Shown: positions 25,860-38,200 of the stretch, in pieces
How positions within the stretch are numbered: the stretch's first letter is position 1
Layout: every line of letters begins with the position of its first letter
DNA from: Mycogone perniciosa
Taxonomy: Eukaryota > Ascomycota > Sordariomycetes > Hypocreales > Hypocreaceae
DNA length: 52,105 nucleotides
Reading direction: 5' to 3'
Assembly: GCA_025331125.1 (NCBI GenBank)
Contig: JAOALB010000248.1
Coordinates: 1 to 52,105 of the forward strand
Notes under the pieces: model-generated
What the model was told of the DNA's origin: nothing
Database searches by the model: none
Seen by the model: only the letters and a program-made list of their open reading frames with translations
Made by a program: the position numbers and the translations under genes

Positions 25860-26370
25860 GTTTTATATTACCCTTTTTTAGCTTTACAGCTCTTTAACTA
25901 ATTGCTATATAGTAGTGTAATATCTTTATTTAATAAAGTAATAAAAACTATTATTATTATAATAATCTAAAAGTGCTTTAAACGTTTATTCTTTTTATAC
26001 TTTATCTATACTATCTTCCCTTTCCAGTACTTTGCCTTAAATATTCCTTAACTTAGCCTTATTAATTATCTTTTACTTAAAGCGCAGTAAATAATTATTT
26101 TAAGTTATAAAAGAGAGTTATATAAAACTAGGAAAATCTTTATACCTTCCAGCAAACCAATAGCGCAGGCTTATAAATATACCTTTATTATTATATAAAG
26201 TCCCGCTTATTTATTATCTAGCTTTTTTATTAGCCAGTTAATCTTTATATTTTATATATTAATAAAAGCTTCCTGCCTAATAATATAGACTAATAACGCC
26301 TCCCTTTCTATATTTGCATTTTCTTTATACTTTTTTCTTAAAGCTTTAGCAAGGGCCTTTAATTATATAA
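25860..26370 (-). pseudogene. Family C integrase C-terminus (GPY/F) and chromodomain
   Basis: The minus frame reads IEREALLVYIIRQEAFINI, then INWLIKKLDNK, then AGLYIIIKVYL.ACAIGLLEG and KIFLVLYNSLL. It matches the GPY/F segment (xGPYxIxKVxxxxAxxLxLPxxMKIHPVFHVSLL). Further left, at about 25,930, SFYYFIK, RYYTTI and QLVKEL follow a chromodomain (FHYLVKWxxYxxTWEPxEEL). Both Trp codons became stops by TGG to TAG/TGA/TAA changes. This segment lies left of the Copia insertion, so integrase is cut in two. Confidence 0.8.
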
Positions 26371-26374
26371 TAAT

Positions 26375-26648
26375 TGTTAGGTTAGGTAGGCTAAGGACCT
26401 ACCACTTATCAGCGCTTATCAGCGCTAGGGAGCTCTTATCTGCTTATATAGCAGATACCAGCTAATATATACATCGCGTAAGCGATATATTAGACTATAT
26501 AGGCGCTTATAATATATATATTCTATGTTTTCCTTTATATTAGCTATATATATATATAGCGAGGCTATTACAATATATTTATTACTAGAATTAAGCTTTA
26601 TTCTTATTTCTCTCTATATTTTATATAACTGTACTGCGCTCTGCGATA
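26375..26648 (+). repeat. 5' LTR of the Copia element
   Basis: It starts TGTTAGGTTAGGTAGGC and ends CTCTGCGATA. It contains the TATA-rich run ATATATATATAGCGAGG about 110 bp before its end, a possible promoter. It matches 33,330-33,605 throughout. Confidence 0.92.
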
Positions 26649-26662
26649 GTTATAAGCCCAGG
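26649..26662 (+). other. Copia primer-binding site, half-tRNA-iMet type
   Basis: GTTATAAGCCCAGG begins one base after the LTR. The complement of the anticodon stem-loop of fungal initiator tRNA-Met is GTTATGAGCCCAG. The single internal difference is a G-to-A change. Priming from an internal half-tRNA rather than a 3' end is known for Drosophila copia and several fungal Copia lineages. Confidence 0.7.
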
Positions 26663-26699
26663 TAGTAACTGCTAGAGTTACTAGAAACTTCCCTTAATA

Positions 26700-28600
26700 T
26701 TATATCTTTACCTTTACTCTTTCCCTTTACCTTTAAACTCTTAAAGCTACCTTCCATAATAGATAATATAAAAGATATTACCTTTTTAAAGCTGGATTTA
26801 ATAGTATAGTAAATTAAATAGATTACTATTTTAAATAACTATACAACTACTGCAAAGATTTAAAATAAAGTTAATCCTAATCTCCCTAATTAAAATAATA
26901 ACTATTTCCCTGCTTTAAAGCCACCTACTTTAATTAAAGTAAAAGAAACCGCCTTAAAAGTATTTAAAAAAGAAACTACTTTAATAAATATCTCTATTTA
27001 TTATAACAGTCTGCTTTATAAACACCAGTGCACTATTGCCTTATATACTAAAAAAAAGAAGGCTAGGGCAGTAATCTTTAAATAAATATAGAAGATAATT
27101 AATACTAGTATTTACATTTTAGTCTTTGCAGACTTTAAAGCTGCAATTTAAGCTATAGCTTTAGCCTTTACTGCTATTAAAGCAGCTAATAAAAACAATA
27201 AAAACTTAAACGCTAAGTTTACTATTTATTAGATTATAAAAAAGCTTAAAAAACAATTAGCTCTTTATAAGGATATAATATATAAAAAAGTATAGATTTT
27301 ATATAAATATACCTTATATAATATAAAGTATAAAAACCTAAAGCTAAAAGTATAGTATATAAACTAAATGTATATTTATATAAATATAGTAAAGTATAAG
27401 CTCTTTAAAGTTATAGGAATAGCTGCCTAAAAGGCTTTCTTAAAAGCTATTAAAGTATACTATACCCTAAATTTTACTTTATATTACCTATATTATATAG
27501 ACAGTTAAATCGAAAGCAGTAAAACTATTAAAATCTTCTCCTTTAATTAGCTTAATCGACTTTTCTTAAATAGTATATAGAATATAGAAAATTATATTTA
27601 TAAACTTTATATAATATTTAGTAACTGCTTAAATAAAGCTATAGTAAATAATATTATATATTTAAAAGCTTTTATTAAAAAGCAATACTTATATAGACAG
27701 GAAAGGTATAATTGGCCTTTAAAAGATTATAGTATACTATTAGCTGCGCTTAAAGGAAAACCTAATAAAAAAGGGAAATATATTTTTAACCTATAATAAA
27801 CTGCAGAAATTTATGCTTACCTTTAAGAAAACAAATAGTATACGCTTTGCAATAAGCTTAGCAAAAAGGGTTTTAACTTTACAGCCTTAGCTTAAAGAGG
27901 TATAGCTTTAACTGTTATAGCTACTTTAATCTCCCTAGACTTAATTAATAAAGAAAATGCAAGCCCTACAGTATATATAATAAATGTATTAATATATATT
28001 AATGTATAAAATACACTTTACTGCCTCTTTTAAAGCACTCTCTTTAATACTTATAGTACTATTTATCTAGTAAATAGTAGGAATTACTTTATTCCTAGCT
28101 TTTTTATTTTAAATATAGAAAATAACTATATTAAAGTAAAAGGAGCTAGGTATCTTATAGCCGGAAAAGGACGCTGCCTATTAAAGGATACTCTTTATAA
28201 TCTATACTAAAAGGCAGCGCGCTTAATAAAGCTTATAGATATAGCTGTAGTTAAAGGATTTTATATTAATATTGTCTTTTTATTAAAACTTTAAAAAGTA
28301 GGAATATAGCTTATAAGGTGCAATAATACACTTTGCATTAATACAGTAAATTTAAATACTATTATAGGGAAAGTAAAGTATAGGTATAATCTTCTATTTC
28401 TTTAATATAAACCCTTATCGCTTTATATTAACTTGATTATTAAGTGTACTATTTTAAGCAGTATAACTGCTTTATTCCTTCTTCTTAGTATAAATTACTA
28501 TATTTATATAATGTTAAAAAAAAAGAGAAGACTAATATATAACCTATTAATACTATATAATAACTTAAAAAAGCTTTAACACCTATAATTAAAACATTTA
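26700..28600 (+). pseudogene. Copia gag/protease region
   Basis: Located between the primer site and integrase and matched in part by 19.24-20.72 kb. Stops break it throughout. No clean zinc knuckle or protease motif was found, so the assignment rests on position and on homology between the two copies. Confidence 0.5.
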
Positions 28601-28659
28601 AACCTAGAAGTCCTTAAAGTACTGGTAAAGAATATAAAGAATATATATATTAAAGGAAC

Positions 28660-29350
28660 TATATAAATAAAGTATAAAGCCTATACTTTTATATATACAA
28701 AATAGGTTATTTCTCGCAAAATATTTAAAAGACAAGCACTAAGACTATTCTTTAAAGTATATTAAGATCTTTAAGACTATCCTTATAGTTATAATAAAGA
28801 TAACTGGCTTTTAGTACTAAAAGAGGAATACGCTTTATAGTAATATATATGCCCTTTATTAAATAAAGAATAAGATACTGTCTTTAATGCTCTCTTTAAC
28901 TTAATAAGTATAGTAAAAACGCAATATAATATTTTAATATATTTTTTTAGGCAGGATAATAAAAAAGCTGTAATTGCAGTTAAAGGCTTAACATGCTTTT
29001 AGATCTAGGCAAATGCAAAAGGAATTATCCTAAAGCTTACCCCTTCCTATATATATAAGCTAAATAGCGCCTTAAAGCGCGCAGGTTAAGAAGTTATAAA
29101 TAAATCGATAAAGATACTTAAAGTTATAAGCCTTTTAACTAATTTATAGCCTAAAAGTATAAAAGCTGCAGTGTAAATTATTAATATAAGTCCTATATAT
29201 AGCCTTAATATAATATTACCTATTAAAAAATTAAAGTAATAGTTTTGCAATTTTGCGCCCTTTTTAATAAAAGAGCTGTCTATAGATTTATAGCTAGATT
29301 AAAGTAGACTCTATATATACAGCTACTGCGCTTATATACTTAATAAAGAC
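28660..29350 (+). pseudogene. Copia integrase relic
   Basis: The frame reads QALRLFFKVY, DYPYSYNKDNWLLVLKEEY, then TQYNILIYFFRQDNKKAVIA, then ILKLTPSYIYKLNSALKRAG and EVINKSIKI. It matches the Copia integrase core: HxDLxxPxx...LxxxDxxS, then FRxDNExA, then Y.P.NGxAERxxQ. The second Asp survives in RQDN. The glycine-glutamate pair of the third motif is changed to LK. IKAAVQIINISPIYSLNIILP continues into the typical post-core text. Confidence 0.8.
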
Positions 29351-30479
29351 TATAAAGCTGGCTAGAATAAAAGAGAATTTAAAATAAAGCTTAAAGGCCT
29401 AATTAAATATTTTATTAAATATACTGCAAATAATATATATTGCATTTAATTACCTTGCCTAGTAAAAGTAATGATTATAAAGAATATATAGTTTAATAAA
29501 ACTAGCTTTTTTAATAGTAAAAAAGAAAGTATAGATAAACTGTCTATAGTTAAGTTAAATAAGCTATTTAATAAAATTAAAGAAAATAAACTAGAATTTA
29601 AACTCTTTTTAATATATATTCCTGCAGTAAAAGATACCTTTATAGGTAATATAAAAGAAAAAAGTATACCTTTAAAGGTAAGAATTGCATAAAGTATTAA
29701 AATTAGCTTAATAAATGCTTTAAATAAACTACTAGCGCACCTAAAAAGACCTTTTAGTCTTTAAATACTAAAGGCTACCCTAAAACAGTTAATCTTTATA
29801 AATAAAACTAGCGCGCTAATGGAAATTTTAAGCAATACTTTTAAAAGCAACCTACCCCTCTTTAAAGAAAAAGAGTTAGCGGAAGAATAGCTTTATATAT
29901 TAAAAGTATACTACCCGATAAAAGAGAATAAACTGCTATCGCTAAAGGCAGACTAGTATATAAAAGACTTACCTACTTTTATATTAAAAGAGTAGATTTT
30001 CAAGGAAAAGCCAGCTAATAATTGCTTAAACAGCAAAGCAGTAGTTAATATTTATAAAAGTATAAAACTTTAAATGAAATAACCTGCGAGAAAGGTTAAT
30101 AAATACTTTTTAATACATAGGATTAAAATATATACCTTAAATACTGCTTTAAAAAATAATAAGCCTAGTATATATTTAATAATTATAAAACTTTTTAATT
30201 TAATGCTATATTAATTACTGCTTAATTAATAAAAGCTAATAAGCAGTAAACTAAAAAGTATAGTAATAGTATTTACTGTTTTTAATACAGTAATAAATTA
30301 AAAAGCTTCCCTTTAAAAAAGTATTACTTTTAATAAGTAAACTATTTACTAAAAGGATTTAGCGAAACTACTAAAAGATTAAAAGGAGCTTATAAAATAG
30401 TTACTTAAAGCTAGGTTTAAATAAGCTGCGCGTAATAAAATTAACTCTTTATATATAAAAGGAACCTAGTAAAAGATAC

Positions 30480-31420
30480 TATATTTAAAGGTAAAGATAA
30501 AGCTATTACTTATATATTAGGTTTTTGTATATAAGTTTAACTAAAATAGAAATCTAAAATGCTATAAAGCTTAACTTATAGTTTAAAGGGACTTATAGGA
30601 ATACTTTATAATAAAAAGTATATACGCGGTTATACTAGCAGTATATTCTTTCTATATATTTATTACTTTAGCAGTAAGATTTAACTTTAAGTTAAAGCAG
30701 AATAATATTAAAAACACTTTTCTTAACGCTTTAAAGGATAAAAATTTAAAACCAGTTATATATAAGCTTTTTAAAGGTTTTAAGCTATTAAATATTTATT
30801 TAAAGCTTACTAAAGCCTTATATAGGCTAAAGGATTCGCTAAAACTATAGTTTAATAAATTATTCTCGACTTTAAAGAAATAAAGGTTAATTTTAAACTT
30901 TAAAAAGCCCTGCCTTTTCTATAACTAAACTTAAAAGATTTTTATTATATTTTATATAAATAATATTTTAATTATATATTATTATAATAATAAAACTCTT
31001 TATCTTAAGCTACTAAATGCTTTTAAAGTAAAATATAAGCTTTATAGTAAAGGGGATATATAGTAGTTCTTAAATATTAAAATTAATTAAAACTATAAAG
31101 AGTATAGGATATACTTTTTTTATAAAATTTATTTTAAAAAGGTTATAAAATGATTTAAGTTTAATAATAAAATATAGCTTTTTATAGTTTTAATATTAGT
31201 TATAAAGCTTAAAAAAGCTATAATATAAGCTATAAAAGTAACTATTAAAATATATTAGGAAAAAGTAGGATTTATACTTTATATAGCTATTATAATAAAG
31301 CTAGATATAGTATATAATGCCTAAGCTTTATCGCGGTTTTTAATTAACCTTAATAAAAAGCACTTTAAAGCAGTTAACTAACTAATCCGCTATCTATATA
31401 TATAGCGCTTGTTAACTCTT
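30480..31420 (+). pseudogene. Copia reverse transcriptase relic
   Basis: Consecutive blocks are readable: KLLLIYQVFVYKFN (LKWVFTYKFD), AVRFNFKLKQNNIKNTFLNA, KGFKLLNIYLKLTKALYRL, FYINNILIIYY at 30,953-30,964 for the catalytic FYVDDI, and KYKLYSKGDI with FLNIKI for the YEMxDLGxxxxFLGIxI block. YVDD to YINN is three G-to-A changes. Interposed TAG/TAA stops make it non-functional. Confidence 0.85.
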
Positions 31421-31439
31421 TAATATAAAGGGTAAAGTA

Positions 31440-31960
31440 AAATATAAGTTTTAACTGCCTTAAGCGATACTTCTTTTATTAATAATATAAATACCTAAAG
31501 ATTATTTTAAAGGTATTTTATTATGCTTTTTTTAAGCCTTATTTTATAAAATACTATATATTAAAGTATAGTTAATATATTTATAATTAAAATAAAGTTA
31601 CTTGCTTTTACTTAAATAGTAAAAGAGGCAATAGGTTTATATTACCTTTTTTAAAAGATAAAATTTAATTTTAATATTAATTAAAATATTAACTATAATA
31701 ATTAGTTAACTATATATTTTATAATTAAAGAGAGTATATAAATTAATATTTACTTATATTATATTAATATATAAAATATATAACTTAAATAAAAATACTA
31801 AAAAAGATTATTTTTAATCTTTTATCTCTTTATTAACTTTATACCTATTAATAGGCTTATTACAGCTTTTCTTTAATAGCGCTTTAAATACTTTAAAGCA
31901 CTATTAAACTTAATAAATATATAGTTATTAAAATAAAATATATAAAAGTATAGGAAACTG
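31440..31960 (+). pseudogene. Copia RNase H relic
   Basis: It begins LSDTSFINNINT (SDADWAxDxxxRRS-type), continues with FIMLF for GYxFxL and KLLAFT.IVKEAI for the STAEAEYxAxxxAxxEAxW helix, and has KLRHI-like text at about 31,770 where Copia elements have KHIDIRYHFIR. The C-terminal ADxLTKxL block is weak near 31,850. Confidence 0.7.
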
Positions 31961-32461
31961 TTTAATTTTAGCTTAAAGGCTGTTTACTATAAAGGGCGCA
32001 CCCTATTACTGCAATAACTAATTATTTAAAGCTTTTTACCATTTATATGCCTGCGCGTAAAGGGTATTATTATTACAGCTACTTAAAGCAGCCACCTCCT
32101 TAATATAAACTAAATCCTTTTCCTTTGGTAAATTAAATTAAAGGCGCAACGCCTTTTTATATTAAATTACTATTTAATTGTATTAGCTTATAAATATATA
32201 AAGAAAGAATAATATATTTACCCCGTTATTGTCTTTATTTACAGCTTAAAAAAGCCAGTATATAATTAATATAAATATTAAATAACTATAAAGTATATAA
32301 TTAATTGGAATAATATAGTAAAAGCGAGGAAGAAAATATATTAAAGAGTGTATTAATAGTTACTATTAAAATAAGCAGTATACCGCTAAAAGCAGGCAAT
32401 AGTAATACACTAAAAGAAATCTCCTTTCCTAGCAATTGCCGACTTTAAATAACCTTTATAA

Positions 32462-32827
32462 AGAGGGGATAACAGTATAGCAGTAAAGGCAGCTGTAAAA
32501 GTAAAGGCAGAAGCAGGGACTGCTGTAGGAGCAGCTGCAGCAGGAGCAGCAACTAAAGCAGCAGCAGCAATAATAAAAGCAGGGGCTAAAGCAGGAGCAG
32601 GAGCAGCAATAAAAGCTGCAGGAGTAAAAGGAGGAGCCGATAAAGATACCGCGGCGCGCAGCTTAGTAAAGGCTTCCTCGCGATTCCTAGTAAGCCTTAA
32701 CTCGAGACGAGAGAGAGGCCGAGCAACTAGACCAGCCAGCGCAGCAACAGAAACCAGACCAGCCAGAGCAGGAGCCGGTATAGGAGCAGCAGCCAGCGTA
32801 AAAGCAGTAGAAGGCGTAGCCGCCTAA
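32462..32827 (+). other. GC-rich, stop-free alanine/glycine-rich island inside the Copia element
   Basis: Between RNase H and the 3' LTR, one frame stays open for about 121 codons without an ATG and ends at TAA (32,825-32,827). The first half repeats GCA/GCAGCA/GGAGCA codons (AAGAATKAAAAIIKAGAKAG). The second half is Arg/Ala/Pro-rich (RRERGRATRPASAATETRPA) with CpG-dense text around 32,640-32,730. Everything within several kb is 75-80% AT, with stops every ~10 codons. Many CpA sites, the preferred RIP target, are intact. It may be part of the Copia element that escaped mutation, a later repeat expansion, or captured host sequence. No family is recognised. Confidence 0.55.
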
Positions 32828-33320
32828 AGACGACTAACGCTACAATAAGCCACTTTTAAAGGGCAACTGCAACTACACTTAATTAAAGAGGTATTTTTAT
32901 TCTGCAATTTTATTATTAACTAATAAAAATATACTATAAAAAAAATACGCAAAAAGTATAATATTTATTAAGGCTATATTAATACTATTAATATTACTAT
33001 TATTAATAATAATAATAATATTAATAATTAAAAAAGAAAAATAAAAAATAAAGTTAAAGGATAGTTAATATATTTATTTTAACTGTTTAAAATTAATTTA
33101 CCTGCTTAAAAGTTTTTATTATTTAACTTTTTATTATTATAAATTAATAATAGCTATAGTATTTATATCCCTTTTACTTTAATAATAAAATATTAATATA
33201 TATTTATAATAAAAGAGCTTTTAATTAAGTAAAAGAGGCTTTAAAAGCGCGGCCAGACAGTTATAATACTATAAATAGATTAAAATAGCAGTTAATAAAG
33301 CACTAAGAATAGCTTTATTA

Positions 33321-33329
33321 ACTGGGGGG
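33321..33329 (+). other. Polypurine tract of the Copia element
   Basis: ACTGGGGGG immediately precedes the 3' LTR (TGTATTAGG at 33,330). It supports the + orientation. Confidence 0.75.
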
Positions 33330-33605
33330 TGTATTAGGTTAGGTAGGCTAAGGACCTACTACTTATTAGCACTTATCAGCGCTAAAGAGCTTTTATCTGC
33401 TTATATAGCAGATACTAGCTGACATATATATCGCGTAAGCGATATATTAAACTATATAGGCGCTTATAATATATATATTTTATATTTTCTTTTATATTAG
33501 CTATATATATATATAGCGAGGCTATTACAGTATATTTATTACTAGAATCAAGCTTTATTCCCATTTCTCTCTATACTCTATATAGCTATACCGCGCTCTG
33601 CGACA
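33330..33605 (+). repeat. 3' LTR of the Copia element
   Basis: It begins TGTATTAGGTTAGGTAGGC and ends CTCTGCGACA, then the duplication ATAAT. Its differences from the 5' LTR are nearly all transitions. Confidence 0.92.
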
Positions 33606-34199
33606 ATAATATATTTAAATTAATCGGCAATAGTATTAGTATAGAAAGATTCTTTCTTCTTTACTATAGAAAGGTTTAGCGGGCAGGGCTATAAAGGCTT
33701 AATCCTTAGGCAAGGGTTAAAACTATAGTTAGTGAAAAATAGTAATATACTAGTAGATTCAAATACTATATTATTTACAGTAAATTCAGCTAATAAAAGC
33801 TTATAGACTTAATTATCCTAATAAAAGTTAACAAAAGCTTATAAGTATTATTTTATACTTATATTAATTCTTTTAATTTAGCTATTAGTTTTAAAGTAAA
33901 AGGCTAATAACTGTTTTAATATAACTTTTAATTACTTTAAAAGTTATTCCTAGAATTTTAATATAAATTATATACTATAGTCTAATATAATATTATTAAA
34001 TATACTATAAAGGCAGTAAATCCTGCTAGTAAATATATTAGCTAGCCTTTCTATTAATAGTAAAGTAATATATATAAAGTAATATATTTTAATAAAGCAG
34101 TAAACTACAATTAATAAATACTTATAAGTAGTATTATAGTAGTAGGATTTAGGCAGTAATAGAATATAGTTAATAAAGATATTTAATTATATATAGAAT

Positions 34200-34560
34200 A
34201 GGATTAATAATAGTTAAAGGAAACCTTATAGTAAAGATTATAAAGCCTTTATGTTAATATATAATTTACAGGCTTATATAAATGCTTTAGTGTCTTTTGA
34301 GATTTATAGCTATTAATATCTTTAGCTAATAAAGTTTAAAGTTTTAAACCTGCTTAAATATTTGGCTAGGCCGCTAAAGTGGTGTCTAAATAGGATTTAG
34401 ATATAAAGCTTATCGTTAAAGGGAATAAAGAGCTGCTTTTAGTAGTAAATTCTACTATTTATTACTTAGCAGTTATTTATTATAATTTAAAGTTCCTTAT
34501 AAAGCTACTTTAACTATTAGCAGATATTAGGGTCTTAAAGTGCAGTTACTATTTCTTTCG
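34200..34560 (-). pseudogene. Family C integrase N-terminal zinc region
   Basis: The minus frame reads GRIYYQKQLFIPFNDKLYI, then FRHHFSGLAKYLSRFKTLNF. It corresponds to the segment before and across the HHCC domain of Gypsy integrases (DGxLYYxxRLxVPxxxxLRxxILxxxHDxxxAGHxGxxKTxELIxRxYYWP). The catalytic core should fill 33.6-34.2 kb but is not cleanly readable. Confidence 0.6.
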
Positions 34561-34929
34561 CTATAGTATTTTATTTATATACTACTGCAATTAAGTTATT
34601 AATTAATTTATTTTTGCGGGTATTATTATACCTATAAGGGCAGCCTTTATAAATATTTCTATATTTAATAAGATTTCTTTTTAAAATATTGCTTAAGCTT
34701 TAAAGCTAAAAGAACTTTGCAGGAGGATAGTATATTGCCTATTTTTAATTTAATTATTAAAGGGATTTAATTTTATAGGCCTATTTTCTGCTTTTTTACT
34801 TAAAGTATTAAGCTTTATAGCCTTAAAGCTAGCTTAATAAATAATATAGAAGTTAAAGCTAAAGAGGAATTTAAACTATTAAACTTATCGCTAATTTAAA
34901 GCTTTAATTAAAGTAAAGTATTTAAAGTT

Positions 34930-35250
34930 TTTATAGTGTATAATAATATTAAATTCTTATAAGCCTTATAATTTTAGGCGCTACTTTTTTATTACTTTAA
35001 TAATAGCTAAAAGCTTTTTATTATAGATTTTATAATTATATTCTTAAATATTATACTTTATAAAGAAAAAAATAATAAAGGGTAAAATGCCTTTTTTATT
35101 ATAATATAATAAAATACTGCCTAATATTTAATTAAAGGCATTTATTTCAAAGACTATTTATTTATTATAGTTAAAGAAAGCTAAAATTAAAGTTAATTTA
35201 AAAGTGCATTTAATTAAATTAAAGGCTTTTTATTATTTTTCTTTTTAAAT
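34930..35250 (-). pseudogene. Family C RT/RNase H junction
   Basis: The minus frame gives FFFIKYNI, then EYNYKIYNKKLLAIIKVIKK, then RLKLQG. It follows the start of Gypsy RNase H (VAFxSKKLxxxExNYxIYDKELLAIVxAxxxWRxxLEG). RT proper lies to the right (35.25-36.6 kb) with scattered matches only. Confidence 0.65.
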
Positions 35251-38200
35251 ATATAATTTTTTTTAAAAGTTTATTTAATAGCGTAGCTATTTTAAAGTAT
35301 CTTTAAATAAAACAGTAATAAAAGTTTATAAAGCTAAGGAACTTTTATAAGTCTTTTACTCTTTTAAGTAATTGCCAGTTTAATATAGCTTTAACCTTTT
35401 TAAATTTTATCTTTAATCCCTTTAAAGTAATAATTGAATTAAAGTATTTTATTTTTATTATTTTAAACTTATATTTAATAATATTAATTTAAAGGCTAAT
35501 ATTTTAAAGGCAGGCTATTGTTTTATAAATATATTTTTAATATTCCTTTTAATTTAAAAGTATATAAAGATACTGTTAAAGTATATTATATAAGTATAGT
35601 TAAAGAGGTTATAAAAAGTGTAATTAATATAGTATTAAAATATAGTAGGCGCATTATAAAGGCTAAAAAGTATAATTAATATCTTAAAAAGGCTAAACCT
35701 TATAATAAATGCTATTTTCTATATATTTCCTTTAATAATATAAAGTTTATTAAACGCAGCAATAATATTAAGTTTTATATATACCTTTATATAGCTTAAA
35801 GCATTAAAGGTTTCCTAGATTAATAGTAATAAATATTAATTTTTAATCGTAATATTATTTAACTTTTAATTGTTTTAATAAATATAAATACTGCCTTTTA
35901 GTTTTATAGCTAAAAAGAGGGGAGTAATATATTATGTTTGCGATTTGCAGATGAATCTTTTTATTAAATTATTATTTAATTATTTTTATATTACCTGCAG
36001 TTTATTAAATAAAAATAGCCTATTCTTTTAATATAGAGGGTCTTTTTTTAGTAATATTTTAATTTTATAGTTTTAGGCTTATTATAAAGGAAGTTACTAT
36101 TTTTAGCAGGAAAGTATTATATAGGTTAAATAGCTAGGATAGCAGTTTCTTTAAAATATCTAGTTTACTAAATTTAAGTTTTCCTGCTATAAATTTCTTT
36201 ATATTAGCAGCTATAATCTTTTTTAATTATATTAAAGAGTAGTATTTATTAATAAAGTTATATATTTCTTTTAATAATATTATTTTTATTTTAATAAAGT
36301 CTCTCTATTTTATAAATATTTATTAAAAAGATTTATTTAAAAGCTTTAGTAGGCTAATAAACATTAACTCTTTAATTTTAATAGCTTAATTAATCTTTTT
36401 TTAAGTTATTTTTATTACGCGGATATATAGTTTATAATAAAAGGTAATAAAGTTTATAGCTGCTATTATCTATATATCTGCTATATTTAAGTATACTTTC
36501 TAATCTTAAAGTTTAGTTTAATTTTGCGGAAATCGTATATTAAAAGGTAATAGTAGTAGCTTTAATAAGGGTTTTCTTTTTTATTATTAACTGCAGATTA
36601 TAAAGGCAGGCAGTGGCTTTATATATATTTAATTTAAGATTATCTATACTTATATTTCTTTATTATTAATTTTACTGCATTTATAGGTTATATAATAGTC
36701 TTAATTTAATATTAAAGTTTATAACATATAGAATTTATAAGCTCCCTCTTTATTTAAAGTGTCTTTAATTATTAATTACTTGTAATATATATTCTTTATA
36801 TTAATTTTTATAAAATGATTTTTTATTTTAACTATTATTAAAATTTATATAAAATTAGCTATATTTTTTAAAAGGTAATAATTATAATAGTAATAGGATT
36901 TAAAAATAATAGTTAATTCTTTTTAGTTAATATTAAAGTTATATTCTTTTAGCTATAAAAGGCTAAAGATAATAAGTATATTATTAAAGATATTTATAAT
37001 AAAAAAAAGTAAAGCTTTTTATAAAGGCTAATTATAGTTTATATAACAAAAAGTCTAAAACTTTATTAGCTATATTTCTATTAATAAAAAAAAAGTTTTT
37101 AATAAATAGCAGTTATTAAATAATAATATTAAATTGCTTAATAAAGGTATAGTTAATAAAGGCTTAAAGTTTATAGCTATCATTTAATAAAGATTTTATA
37201 TTAATATAAATATTATATATAAAAGATAATCTAGTTTATATTAAAAGGGATTTATTATTTATTAATTTAAATTTAAAAGGCTTTTAATTAAAAAGGCAGT
37301 AGTAAATCTATTTTAAAATAATAATATTATTTATAGTTAACCTTTACTTATAACTTTTAGTAAAGGTTAATTTTTTCTCTAGTTTATAAATTAAGTTTAG
37401 GTTTTTAATAAATATAGTTAATTAAATTAAAGTAAATTAAAAGTTAATAAAGTAGCGCTATTATTATTATTTTTATTAATATTTAAAGAAGGTATATTAT
37501 TTAAAGCTTAGATTTATAGGTTAACTAGGTATTGCAGGTAATATTAATATATTTTAAGGTTTAATTATTATACTTTACTAGGCTATTTTACTATTAGCTT
37601 TAAAATACTGCTACATTAAAATATAGCTAGTATAGTTAAATTTAGTAATTTTAGTTTTATATTTAATATAGATTTTTTTAATGTATATTAGCTTACCTTT
37701 TTTTATTATATTTATTAAAGCTATAACCTGCTTTTTTATAGTAAAGGTATAATCTTTTAGTAATATATTCGTTATAAAAGACTCAAAGGCAAAGTAATAT
37801 AATATATATAGTATCTAGCTATATTAGGTTACTGGTTAGCGTTAAGGCGGTAGTTTAGTTATTTATTTAATTATTTATTTAGTTATTCTGCTAATATTAA
37901 TAATATTACTGCTATTATTAATCGCTTTATTAACGCTAGCTTATTTAAATAGTATAAAAGGTATTATAATAGGCGCCTTTTTAAAGCCTATTATAAATAA
38001 TTTAATAAAGTTAATCTTATTTAGTAAAGTTAAATTTATTTAGCTTAAGTATTTAAATCTTTATAATATTACTAAGTTTTTTGAAGACTTTTATCTTTAA
38101 AGCTTTTACTATTTATTTAATAGTTTTATTATATTTACTAATTAATATAAATACTTCTCCTATAAAATTCTAAAAAGGTTTATTTAATATATATAGGCTA

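Larger units (their letters stand above)
26375..33605 (+). mobile_element. Complete Copia (Ty1-type) retrotransposon, innermost layer
   Basis: A 7.23-kb element with LTRs of 274 and 276 bp (26,375-26,648; 33,330-33,605), perfect target duplication ATAAT (26,370-26,374; 33,606-33,610), a half-tRNA-iMet primer site and a polypurine tract. Integrase (28.66-29.35 kb) precedes RT (30.5-31.42 kb) and RNase H (31.45-31.95 kb), the diagnostic Copia order. It inserted in family C integrase. It is visibly less AT-converted than the elements around it, as expected of the youngest insertion, yet every ORF is broken. Relatives lie at 8.3-9.17 kb and 19.05-20.72 kb. Confidence 0.93.
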
